From the NCBI RefSeq assembly GCF_041438865.1, contig NZ_CP109450.1, positions 6,760,001 through 6,824,000 of the forward strand: 64,000 nt of DNA, in the 5' to 3' direction. This document shows, one piece after another, positions 1 through 7,709 of this stretch. This DNA comes from Streptomyces sp. NBC_01471. Lineage in GTDB: Bacteria; Actinomycetota; Actinomycetes; Streptomycetales; Streptomycetaceae. The notes below the pieces were generated by a model. The model worked only from the letters and a program-made list of their open reading frames with translations, ran no database searches and was not told the DNA's origin. Both the position numbers and the translations under genes were made by a program. Positions within the stretch are counted from its first letter, which is position 1. Each line of letters starts with the position of its first letter.

Positions 1-276
1 GGCGACGCGCACATCCCGTACCTCCAGGAGTTCGCCGCCACGGCCCGCATGCAGGGGCTCCGGGTCGAGGTGGACGCCTCGTCGGACCGGATGCAGAAGA
101 AGATCCGCAACCAGCAGCGCGCCAAGGTGCCCTTCATGATCATCGCGGGCGACGAGGACATGGCCAACGGCGCCGTCTCCTTCCGGTACCGCGACGGATC
201 GCAGGAGAACGGCATCCCGGTGGACGACGCCATCGCCAAGATCGCGCAGGCCGTCGAAGACCGCGTACAGGTCTGA
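1..276 (+). CDS. thrS: Threonyl-tRNA synthetase, C-terminal fragment (5' end outside window)
   Basis: The frame is open from base 1 and ends at TGA 274-276, giving the last 91 residues. The segment GDAHIPYLQEFAATARMQGLRVEVD followed by KIRNQQRAKVPFM and the ending DAIAKIAQAVEDRVQV is the anticodon-binding domain of class II threonyl-tRNA synthetase. The whole enzyme charges tRNA-Thr in the cytoplasm; its catalytic core lies upstream of the window. The next thrS-linked gene in actinobacteria, an HIT protein, lies downstream but a minus-strand channel gene separates them here. A convergent terminator follows the stop. Confidence 0.93.
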   Translation, partial: GDAHIPYLQEFAATARMQGLRVEVDASSDRMQKKIRNQQRAKVPFMIIAGDEDMANGAVSFRYRDGSQENGIPVDDAIAKIAQAVEDRVQV

Positions 277-298
277 TCCGCCGCGGTACGACCTGATG

Positions 299-332
299 AA
301 GCCCCCGGGCAGACCTAACTGTCCGGGGGCTT
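299..332. terminator. Bidirectional hairpin terminator between thrS and the channel gene
   Basis: The arms aagcccccggg and tccgggggctt pair with one G-U. They lie between two convergent stop codons, so the hairpin can serve both strands. Confidence 0.7.
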
Positions 333-980
333 CTCCTCGTCGTCCCGCCGGAAGGTCTGCAGCAGCCACGACGAGAAGGAACCCGTCACGGCGCCGAGCA
401 GGGCGATCCCGCACGCCATCATGGCCACCGCGATCAGCCGTCCCAGTGGCGTCACGGGGGTCACGTCGCCGTAGCCGACCGTCGAGAGGGTCGCGGCGGC
501 CCACCACGCGGCATCGCCGAAGGTACGGATGGTGGCGTGCGGCGCGGAGCGCTCACAGCTGTAGACGGCGAGCGATCCGGCGAAAGCGAGCAGTACGGCC
601 GAGAGCCCCGCGTAGGCGATCACCCGGGCCTGCAGATCCAGCCGAGGCTGCTCCCTCTTCTGCTGCACCGCGTTGTAGAGCGGCACGATCCGCAGCAGCC
701 GCAGCAGTGGCAGGAGCACCGCCAGCGTGTCCATCCGGTGTCTGGGCGGGAAGCGCAGCCGCTCGCCGCTCAGGACGAGCCGTACCGCGTAGTCCAGTAC
801 GAAGACCAGCCAGACCGCCAGGGCCACGGCGAGTGCGGTGTCCCGCAGCAGGGGATCGGCGCCCCGCGCCAGTACCCGGACCGCGTAACAGGCGAGGAAG
901 AGCAGTGCGGCCGCGAAGAGCGGAATCTCTGTGCGCTCTTCCCAGCGGCGCAGACGCTCGCCGGGAATCAGGACGTCCAT
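315..980 (-). CDS. Voltage-gated-type potassium channel family membrane protein
   Basis: The 221-residue product carries the K+ selectivity filter TVGYGD at residues 167-172, in a pore loop between two hydrophobic helices (about 119-140 and 180-208). Three shorter hydrophobic segments precede it (about 20-37, 48-70 and 85-103). The last has several arginines (LLPLLRLLRIVPL), like a reduced voltage sensor. It is therefore probably a compact Kv-like K+ channel subunit acting as a tetramer in the plasma membrane. ATG 980 was chosen because the much longer frame upstream overlaps the divergent HIT gene. Gating behaviour cannot be read from sequence. Confidence 0.82.
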   Translation of the reverse strand: MDVLIPGERLRRWEERTEIPLFAAALLFLACYAVRVLARGADPLLRDTALAVALAVWLVFVLDYAVRLVLSGERLRFPPRHRMDTLAVLLPLLRLLRIVPLYNAVQQKREQPRLDLQARVIAYAGLSAVLLAFAGSLAVYSCERSAPHATIRTFGDAAWWAAATLSTVGYGDVTPVTPLGRLIAVAMMACGIALLGAVTGSFSSWLLQTFRRDDEEKPPDS

Positions 981-1046
981 CGGCCCAGCATCGTCGGACT
1001 GCCGTCGCCCGCGCCCCGGCGACACGTCGCGAACGGGGGAAGTCAT

Positions 1047-1604
1047 ATGCTGCACAGCATGACGAGTGAGCCGGAGCAGCAGATCGGAGTGGGCACCCAG
1101 GACGCGTTCCAGCGCCTGTGGACTCCCCACCGGATGGCGTACATCCAGGGGGAGAACAAGCCGAGCGGGCCGGGCTCGGGGGACGACTGTCCGTTCTGCT
1201 CGATCCCGTCGAAGTCCGACGAGGACGGCCTGGTCGTCGCCCGCGGTGAGCACGTGTACGCGGTGCTCAACCTCTACCCGTACAACGGCGGGCACCTCAT
1301 GGTCGTGCCGTTCCGCCATGTCGCCGACTACACGGAGCTGGATGCGGCCGAGACGGCCGAGCTGGCCGAGCTGACCAAGCGGGCCATGACGGCGCTGCGG
1401 ACGGCGTCCGGTGCGCACGGCTTCAACATCGGCATGAACCAGGGGGCGTCGGCCGGGGCGGGCATCGCCGCGCATCTGCACCAGCACGTGGTGCCGCGCT
1501 GGGGTGGTGACACCAACTTCATGCCGGTCGTCGGGCACACCAAGGTGCTTCCGCAGCTGCTGGCCGACACCCGGGCGATGCTGGCCGCGGCCTGGCCGGC
1601 CTGA
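1047..1604 (+). CDS. HIT-domain nucleotide phosphorylase/hydrolase (Ap4A phosphorylase type)
   Basis: The 185-residue protein has the histidine triad HLHQHVV at residues 143-149 and a CPFC pair at 48-51, possibly zinc-binding. Mycobacterial proteins of this subfamily (Rv2613c) cleave diadenosine tetraphosphate by phosphorolysis and sit between thrS and pgsA, the same neighbourhood as here. Start ATG 1047 follows a GGGGGA ribosome binding site at 1035-1040 with 6 nt spacing; an in-frame ATG at 1059 is a weaker alternative. The gene is divergent from the channel gene, with 66 bp between starts. Substrate assignment is by family and context. Confidence 0.85.
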   Translation: MLHSMTSEPEQQIGVGTQDAFQRLWTPHRMAYIQGENKPSGPGSGDDCPFCSIPSKSDEDGLVVARGEHVYAVLNLYPYNGGHLMVVPFRHVADYTELDAAETAELAELTKRAMTALRTASGAHGFNIGMNQGASAGAGIAAHLHQHVVPRWGGDTNFMPVVGHTKVLPQLLADTRAMLAAAWPA

Positions 1605-1654
1605 GCGCGGGCGGCGCCCGTACGAGGGCGTGGCCCGACCCCGTGAAAGAGGCA

Positions 1655-1695
1655 GAGAGGCAGGGTCCCGGCGGGTGCCGGGGGCCCTGCCTCTC
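1655..1695. terminator. Strong hairpin between HIT gene and convergent membrane-protein gene
   Basis: A 15-bp stem pairs 1655-1669 with 1681-1695 (gagaggcagggtccc with ggggccctgcctctc) with a single imperfect pair. It lies between two converging genes. Confidence 0.75.
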
Positions 1696-1731
1696 TCATG
1701 GGGCGGGTGTCGAGGCCGCGGGTGCCGGGCG

Positions 1732-3399
1732 TCAGGCGTCGTAGACGTCGGCCTTGCGCGGTGTCGGGTCCTGCACCATTCCGCTGAGGACCATCGAGCG
1801 GTTGGTGAAGGAATCGGTGTTCACACCGTGTTCGTCGAGCACCCGCATCGCCGCCGTGTGCACGGCGCGCAGCACCGGAGTGGCGGCCCGCATCGCGTCG
1901 TCCGCCATGAAGCGGTGCCGCCAGGGCTTGTCGGCCCAGGCGTGCCGCATCCCGAACGGCTCGGGCAGCGTGATCTTCCCGCCGCAGAAGTCGAGGACGG
2001 GCGGGAACCAGGTCAGCGGGGCCCGCGCGGCCAGCCGCACCACCTCCGGGGTCTCCACCAGCGGCAGGTTCACCTCCCGCGTCTCCCAGAACTTGACCGC
2101 CTTGTTGACCTGCTTGGTCTTGGCCGCGGGCTTGGTGGTGAACAGCGAGTGCACCGGACCGAGCGCATGGCCGGTGACCTCGATCCGCAGCGTCTCGTGG
2201 AGCACCGTCACGGTGATCATCATGGTGATCACCAGCTGCCCGTCCCAGAGTGTGAACTGGACGCCCAGATAGTGGCGGTTACCGCTGCCGAACTGCTGCT
2301 CGTTGCAGATCCGCTGTATCTCGTGGCCCTTGATCTGGAAGGCCTCCACGTCCTCCCCGTCGGGCCGGCTCACCTCGCCCGCGTTCTCACCGACGGGCGC
2401 CACGATCCAGTGCTTCACGGACGGGGTGGGGAAGCCGCCGGTGTGCAGCGGGCCGCGCTCCAGCATCCGCAGCCGGTCGTGGATGGCCCGGATGACGTCC
2501 CAGCTGCGGAAGCCGTGGATCTCGGTGCCCGCCTCGCGGGGGACCAGCTCCTCGGCGAGCTGCCAGCTGCCCCAGCGGGTGCCCATGCCGAGTATCCCCT
2601 TGGGGCCGGCGTAGAACACCGAGTTGGACTGCTGCTCGGCGGTCAGCTTGGCCAGGGACTGGCGCAGCTGCTCGGCCGCGGTCTCGGTGGGGTTGCGCGG
2701 TACGGCCTCGGGGATCTTCGGGCCGATGCCGCCGCCGGACAGCAGGCTGTCCCAACGGGACCGCAGATCCACCGCCGTCCGCTCGCAGATCCGCTTGGCC
2801 CACACCCAGCCGATGACCGGCGCGACCAGCATGAGCCGCAGATACAGCGCCCCGATGCCGCCGAACGGCAGCTTGACGAGGAAGAGCACCACCAGTCCGC
2901 CGACGGCCACCAGCAGTGCGGTGCCCAGGGCCCCCATGCTGCGGTTCCGGGATCCGGACAGGGTGCGCCGCAGCTGGAAGACGCCGAGCCAGATGAGCAG
3001 GCCGGGCAGGAACACGAGCCCGAAGACGCCCATCACGATGGTCAGCCTGGTGTCGCGCTCCTTGCGGATACGGGTGGCCGCCAGGCAGTGTTCGACCACC
3101 GTCTGGGGCTCCGTCCCGAAGGACTGGATCAGTGCCTTCCGGGTGCCCCCGAGCATCCGGACCTGGACGGCACGCGAGAAGGACTCGCCCAGATTCGGCT
3201 CGAAGAGCGAGAACTTGCCCTTCTTCACCTCTGTTTTGTGCCACTCGCCGTTGGCCTTGAGAATGTCCTCGACGGGACTGTCCCGGTAGGCGGCCGACGC
3301 GAGGGCGTGGGTCGCGGCGGTCTGGCCCGCTGATCCCTGGAGCGGAACCTGTGCCCCGGGAATGAAATCGAATCCGTCGTTCGCCACCGCTGCCCCCAT
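1732..3399 (-). CDS. Conserved membrane protein of unknown function
   Basis: I do not recognise a named family. The 555-residue product has three closely spaced hydrophobic helices at about 119-141, 155-177 and 180-200. A polar N-terminal region of about 115 residues precedes them and a soluble C-terminal domain of about 350 residues follows. There is no signal peptide. The C-terminal domain has no motif I can name. ATG 3399 is used; a TTG four codons upstream is also in frame and neither has a strong ribosome binding site. It is convergent with the HIT gene and codirectional with the EF-G-like gene upstream. Confidence 0.72.
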   Translation of the reverse strand: MGAAVANDGFDFIPGAQVPLQGSAGQTAATHALASAAYRDSPVEDILKANGEWHKTEVKKGKFSLFEPNLGESFSRAVQVRMLGGTRKALIQSFGTEPQTVVEHCLAATRIRKERDTRLTIVMGVFGLVFLPGLLIWLGVFQLRRTLSGSRNRSMGALGTALLVAVGGLVVLFLVKLPFGGIGALYLRLMLVAPVIGWVWAKRICERTAVDLRSRWDSLLSGGGIGPKIPEAVPRNPTETAAEQLRQSLAKLTAEQQSNSVFYAGPKGILGMGTRWGSWQLAEELVPREAGTEIHGFRSWDVIRAIHDRLRMLERGPLHTGGFPTPSVKHWIVAPVGENAGEVSRPDGEDVEAFQIKGHEIQRICNEQQFGSGNRHYLGVQFTLWDGQLVITMMITVTVLHETLRIEVTGHALGPVHSLFTTKPAAKTKQVNKAVKFWETREVNLPLVETPEVVRLAARAPLTWFPPVLDFCGGKITLPEPFGMRHAWADKPWRHRFMADDAMRAATPVLRAVHTAAMRVLDEHGVNTDSFTNRSMVLSGMVQDPTPRKADVYDA

Positions 3400-3611
3400 C
3401 GCCGCACCCAACCGCTGCTGCGGCTGTTCCCAACTACCGTGCCCCGCACACCTGCTGTGCCGGACCGGGCCGCCCTGCGCCTTCCGTCCGGACCGTGACC
3501 TCAGCGTATCCGTGGTGCTCCCCGCGCGTCACGGGACGGCGGAAGGCTGTCCGGCGCAGGGCGGTGCGCGGCCGGATACCGCTCAGGCGCGCGGGCCGGT
3601 GGCCACGGCCG

Positions 3612-5837
3612 TCACGAACCGCTCCGCGCCTGTTCGCGCACCCGGTCGGCCACCTGCGGGGGCATCGGCTCGTGGCGTACGTACGAGCGCGTGAACCGAC
3701 CGGTGCCGTGCGAGAGCGAGCGCAGGTCGACGGCGTACCGGCCGATCTCGATCTCCGGCACCTCGGCGCGGACCAGGGTGCGGCCCGGCACCGTCTGCTC
3801 GGTGCCCACCACCCGTCCGCGCCGCCCGGAGAGATCGCTCATCACCGGGCCCACGAACTCGTCCGGCACCAGGACCCGGACCGAGATCACGGGCTCCAGC
3901 AGATGGATCGGGACCCGGCCCGCCGCCTCCCGCAGGGCCAGCGCCCCCGCCGTCTGGAACGCCGCGTCCGAGGAGTCCACGGAGTGGGCCTTTCCGTCCC
4001 GCAGGGTGATACGCACGTCGACGAGCGGGTGTCCGGCCGCTACGCCCCGGGCCGCCTGTGCGCGGACCCCCTTCTCGACGGACGGAATGAACTGCCGGGG
4101 CACCGAACCGCCCACGACCCGGTCGACGAACTCGATCCCCGAGCCGGAGGGCAGCGGATCCACCTCGATCGCGCAGATCGCGAACTGGCCGTGGCCGCCC
4201 GACTGTTTGACGTGCCTGCCGCGCCCCTCGGCGGGCCCGCCGAACGTCTCGCGCAGCGAGACCCGGTACGGCTCGGCGTCCACCCGGACCCCGTAGCGGC
4301 CCTGCAACCGCTCCAGCGCGACGTCCCGCTGCGCCTCGCCGAGACACCAGAGCACCAGCTGACGGGTGTCCGGGTTCTGCTCAAGACGCATGGTCGGGTC
4401 CTCGGTGACCAGCCGGGTGAGTCCCTGCGAGAGCTTGTCCTCGTCCGCCTTGCCATGGGCGGCGACAGCGAGTGGAAGGAGCGGCTCCGGCAGGGTCCAC
4501 GCCTCCATCACCAGCGGGTCGTCCTTGCCGGACAGCGTGTCACCGGTCTCCGCCCGGCTCAGTCCGGCGACGCAGGCGATGTCCCCCGCGACGCACTCGT
4601 GCAGCGGGCTCTGCCGTCGGCCGAAGGGTGCCGAGAGCGCGCCGGTCCGCTCGTCGGTGTCGCGGCCGGCGCCGCCGTCCCGGTCGGCGCGGCCGTGGCC
4701 CGCCTGGCTGTGGCCGGACACATGCACCGTCTCGTCGGGCCGCAGGGTCCCGGAGAAGACCCGCACCAGGGAGACCCGGCCCACATACGGATCGGACGCC
4801 GTCTTGATCACCTCGGCGACGAGCGGCCCGCCCGGATCGCAGCTCGCCGCGGCGTGCGGGGCGCCATCCGGGGTGGTGACCGCCGGAGCCTCGCGCTCCG
4901 GCGGCGCGGGGAAACCCCGGGTGATCAGTTCGAGCAGTTCGACCGTGCCGAGCCCCTGCCGCCCGCCGGACACCGCGGGCGCTGCGGCGAGCACCGGGTG
5001 GAAGACACCGCGGGCGACCGCCCGCTCCAGATCCGTGATGACCGTCCCGGTGTCGATCTCCTCGCCGCCGAGATAGCGGTCCATGAGGGTCTCGTCCTCG
5101 CTCTCCGCGATGATCCCCTCGATCAGCCGGTTGCGGGCCTCCTCCATCGGCGGCAGCTCGGCCTCGCCCGGCGCGCTCTCCGTGCGCTCCCCGGCCGTGT
5201 AGCCGAACAGCCGCCGGGTGAGCAGCCCCGCGAGACCCGTCACCGGGGCGTGCCCGTCCGGCCCTGGCGCTCCGTACAGCGGGAGGTACAGGGGGAGCAC
5301 CGCGTCGGGGTCGTCGCCGCCGAAGATCCGGCCGCACAACCGGGTCAGCTCGGCGTATCCGGTGCGGGCCGTGTCCAGATGCGTGACCACGATGGCCCGC
5401 GGCATCCCGACGGCCGCGCACTCCTCCCAGACCGCACGCGTCGCGCCGTCGACGCTGTCCGCTTCCTGGGCGGCCGACACGACGAACAGGGCCGCGTCCG
5501 CCGCGCGCAGACCGGCCCGCAGTTCGCCGACGAAATCGGCATAGCCGGGTGTGTCGATCAGATTGATCTTGATGCCGTCCCACTCGACGGGGACGACCGA
5601 GAGCTGTACCGACCGCTGCCTGCGGTGTTCGATCTCGTCGTAGTCGGAGACGGTCTGGCCGTCCTCCACCCGGCCGGCCCGGCTGACCGCTCCCGCGGTC
5701 AGTGCCAGGGCCTCGACCAGGGTGGTCTTGCCGGATCCGCTGTGGCCGACCAGGACCACGTTCCGTACGGAGGCGGGCCGGACGGCCGTCGCCACTCTGC
5801 CGGCGGCTCCGGGATGTGTGCTCGCCTTGTCGCCCAT
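3612..5837 (-). CDS. Elongation factor G-like GTPase paralogue (EF-G2 type)
   Basis: The 741-residue protein has full EF-G architecture: an N-terminal G domain with P-loop GHSGSGKT (31-38), a domain II, and C-terminal domains III-V including the EF-G signature KQSGGHGQFA. The G domain differs from true EF-G. The G3 motif reads DTPGYADF, with Tyr99 where EF-G has the catalytic His. The G4 motif reads THLD (152-155) instead of NKxD. The switch I region reads RQRSVQLS rather than RGITI. Mycobacterial EF-G2 proteins of this kind are reported to bind nucleotide but to lack ribosome-dependent GTPase activity. ATG 5837 has GGGAGG seven bases upstream. It stands alone, divergent from pgsA. Confidence 0.85.
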   Translation of the reverse strand: MGDKASTHPGAAGRVATAVRPASVRNVVLVGHSGSGKTTLVEALALTAGAVSRAGRVEDGQTVSDYDEIEHRRQRSVQLSVVPVEWDGIKINLIDTPGYADFVGELRAGLRAADAALFVVSAAQEADSVDGATRAVWEECAAVGMPRAIVVTHLDTARTGYAELTRLCGRIFGGDDPDAVLPLYLPLYGAPGPDGHAPVTGLAGLLTRRLFGYTAGERTESAPGEAELPPMEEARNRLIEGIIAESEDETLMDRYLGGEEIDTGTVITDLERAVARGVFHPVLAAAPAVSGGRQGLGTVELLELITRGFPAPPEREAPAVTTPDGAPHAAASCDPGGPLVAEVIKTASDPYVGRVSLVRVFSGTLRPDETVHVSGHSQAGHGRADRDGGAGRDTDERTGALSAPFGRRQSPLHECVAGDIACVAGLSRAETGDTLSGKDDPLVMEAWTLPEPLLPLAVAAHGKADEDKLSQGLTRLVTEDPTMRLEQNPDTRQLVLWCLGEAQRDVALERLQGRYGVRVDAEPYRVSLRETFGGPAEGRGRHVKQSGGHGQFAICAIEVDPLPSGSGIEFVDRVVGGSVPRQFIPSVEKGVRAQAARGVAAGHPLVDVRITLRDGKAHSVDSSDAAFQTAGALALREAAGRVPIHLLEPVISVRVLVPDEFVGPVMSDLSGRRGRVVGTEQTVPGRTLVRAEVPEIEIGRYAVDLRSLSHGTGRFTRSYVRHEPMPPQVADRVREQARSGS

Positions 5838-5862
5838 GAGTGTGCCTCCCGTGTGATGAGGG

Positions 5863-5887
5863 ACGTTGCACGGTGAGAAACGTTGCA
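5863..5887 (-). promoter_or_regulatory. Paired direct repeat upstream of the EF-G-like gene
   Basis: The octamer ACGTTGCA occurs at 5863-5870 and again at 5880-5887, 17 bp apart, 26-50 bp before the EF-G-like start codon. The spacing and place suggest a regulator site or promoter elements; no known regulator is implied. Confidence 0.35.
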
Positions 5888-6074
5888 GCTGCTGCAGGTG
5901 AGGAACGGGGGGCGGGCACAGGGCCAGGAGCGAGGCGGCACCGGTGACGCCCGCGGTCATTCGAGCTTTCCACTCGGGCCGCGGCGCGTCCATACGTGCG
6001 GCCGCGACGTCTGCCGGCCGCCGTCCTGGCACGCGCCCGGACAGGGCCCGGCGGTGGAGGTCCGCCGTCCTGGC

Positions 6075-6080
6075 TACGAT
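6075..6080 (+). promoter_or_regulatory. Candidate -10 element for the pgsA operon
   Basis: TACGAT lies 55 bp before the pgsA start in the 298-bp divergent gap (5838-6135). No clear -35 is seen. Apart from the paired octamer, nothing else was recognised in this gap. Confidence 0.35.
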
Positions 6081-6135
6081 GGGCCCGCCGGGTGGCCAAT
6101 GGGGCCGCGCGGCCCACCGACCCCCCGGGAAGGCC

Positions 6136-6810
6136 ATGCTGAACAAGTACGCGCGTGCATTCTTTACGCGTGTCCTCACGCCGTTCGCCTCATTCCTGCT
6201 CCGGATCGGGGTCAGCCCCGACGCGGTGACGCTGATCGGTACGGCCGGGGTGATGGCGGGTGCGCTGGTCTTCTTCCCCAGGGGAGAGTTCTTCTGGGGC
6301 ACGATCGTCATCACGCTCTTCGTCTTCTCCGACCTCGTCGACGGCAACATGGCGCGCCAGGCCGGGATTTCGAGCCGCTGGGGGGCCTTCCTCGACTCGA
6401 CCCTCGACCGGGTCGCGGACGGGGCGATCTTCTCCGGCTTCGCCCTCTGGTACGCGGGCACCGGCGACAACAACCTGATGTGCGCGGTGGCCCTCTTCTG
6501 CCTCGCGAGCGGCCAGGTGGTCTCGTACACCAAGGCCCGGGGCGAGTCGATCGGACTTCCGGTCGCCGTGAACGGGCTGATCGAACGGGCCGAACGGCTG
6601 GTCATCTCGCTCGTCGCCGCCGGTTTGGCCGGGCTGCACAAGTTCGGCGTGCCCGGGATCCAGATCCTGCTGCCGATCGCGCTGTGGATCGTGGCGGTGG
6701 GCAGCCTGATCACCCTGGTGCAGCGGGTCGTCACCGTACGCAGGGAGTCCGCGGAGGCCGACGCCGCGGCGGCTGCCGAAGCCACCGCGCACGGCGGCGA
6801 GGCGGTATGA
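6136..6810 (+). CDS. pgsA: Phosphatidylinositol phosphate synthase (CDP-alcohol phosphotransferase)
   Basis: The 224-residue integral membrane protein has the complete CDP-alcohol phosphotransferase motif: D66, D69-G70, A73-R74, G83, D87, D91. In actinobacteria the enzyme at this locus condenses CDP-diacylglycerol with inositol-1-phosphate to make phosphatidylinositol phosphate, the precursor of PI and its mannosides. The next two genes, an acyltransferase and PimA, use its product, which supports the PI rather than PG assignment. ATG 6136 was chosen over upstream in-frame ATGs because it begins the conserved protein. Its stop overlaps the next start (ATGA). Confidence 0.92.
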   Translation: MLNKYARAFFTRVLTPFASFLLRIGVSPDAVTLIGTAGVMAGALVFFPRGEFFWGTIVITLFVFSDLVDGNMARQAGISSRWGAFLDSTLDRVADGAIFSGFALWYAGTGDNNLMCAVALFCLASGQVVSYTKARGESIGLPVAVNGLIERAERLVISLVAAGLAGLHKFGVPGIQILLPIALWIVAVGSLITLVQRVVTVRRESAEADAAAAAEATAHGGEAV

Positions 6811-7709
6811 GGGAGCGGCTGACGGACGCCCTGTACGGGCTCGGCTGGGGGGCGGTCAAGAAGCTGCCCGAACCGGTCGCCACACGGCTCGGCCGGCGCA
6901 TCGCGGACACGGTCTGGAAGCGGCGCGGCAAGAGCGTGCTGCGGCTGGAATCCAACCTGGCCCGGGTCGTGCCGGACGCCGGTCCCGCCCGGCTCGCCGA
7001 GCTGTCCCGGGCCGGCATGCGCTCGTACATGCGGTACTGGATGGAGTCCTTCCGGCTGCCGGCGTGGAGCGCCGACCGGGTCCGCGACGGCTTCGACGTC
7101 GACGACGTCCACCATCTGACGGACGGTCTTGCCGCCGGTAAGGGCGTCATACTCGCGCTGCCGCACATGGGCAACTACGACCTCGCGGGCGCCTGGGTCA
7201 CCACCAGGCTGGGCGTGCCGTTCACCACGGTCGCCGAGCGGCTCAAGCCCGAGACGCTCTACGACCGGTTCGTGGCCTACCGCGAGGGCCTGGGCATGGA
7301 GGTCCTGCCGCACACCGGCGGTTCCGCCTTCGGCACGCTGGCCAGGCGGCTGCGGGACGGGGGCCTGGTCTGTCTGGTCGCCGACCGTGACCTCTCCGCA
7401 TCGGGTGTCGAGGTCCAGTTCTTCGGCGAGGCGACCCGGATGCCCGCAGGCCCCGCGCTGCTCGCCCAGCAGACCGGAGCGCTGCTGCTGCCGGTCACCC
7501 TCTGGTACGACGGTTCGCCGGTCATGCGCGGCCGTGTCCATCCGCCCGTGGACGTACCCGCTTCGGGTACGCGCCCCGAGAAGACCTCGGTGATGGCACA
7601 GGCCCTCGCCGACGCCTTCGCCACCGGAATCGCCGAGCACCCGGAGGACTGGCACATGCTCCAGCGCCTCTGGCTCGCCGACCTGGAGTGCCGTCAGGAG
7701 CCTTCGTGA
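6807..7709 (+). CDS. Phosphatidylinositol mannoside acyltransferase (lipid A acyltransferase-like)
   Basis: The 300-residue protein belongs to the HtrB/LpxL acyltransferase superfamily and shows its HX4D catalytic motif, H120-MGNY-D125. Its position between PIP synthase and PimA matches mycobacterial PatA, which puts an acyl chain on a mannose of PIM1 or PIM2 at the inner face of the membrane. It starts at ATG 6807, overlapping pgsA by four bases, and ends in a GTGA overlap with pimA, so the three genes are translationally coupled. The acyl donor and exact acceptor are inferred from family and context. Confidence 0.88.
   Translation: MRERLTDALYGLGWGAVKKLPEPVATRLGRRIADTVWKRRGKSVLRLESNLARVVPDAGPARLAELSRAGMRSYMRYWMESFRLPAWSADRVRDGFDVDDVHHLTDGLAAGKGVILALPHMGNYDLAGAWVTTRLGVPFTTVAERLKPETLYDRFVAYREGLGMEVLPHTGGSAFGTLARRLRDGGLVCLVADRDLSASGVEVQFFGEATRMPAGPALLAQQTGALLLPVTLWYDGSPVMRGRVHPPVDVPASGTRPEKTSVMAQALADAFATGIAEHPEDWHMLQRLWLADLECRQEPS

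Noticed and set aside
5838..7655. Extension of the EF-G-like frame far upstream, antisense to pgsA and the acyltransferase
   Set aside because: The EF-G family start with GGGAGG is at 5837; the upstream part is shadow sequence.
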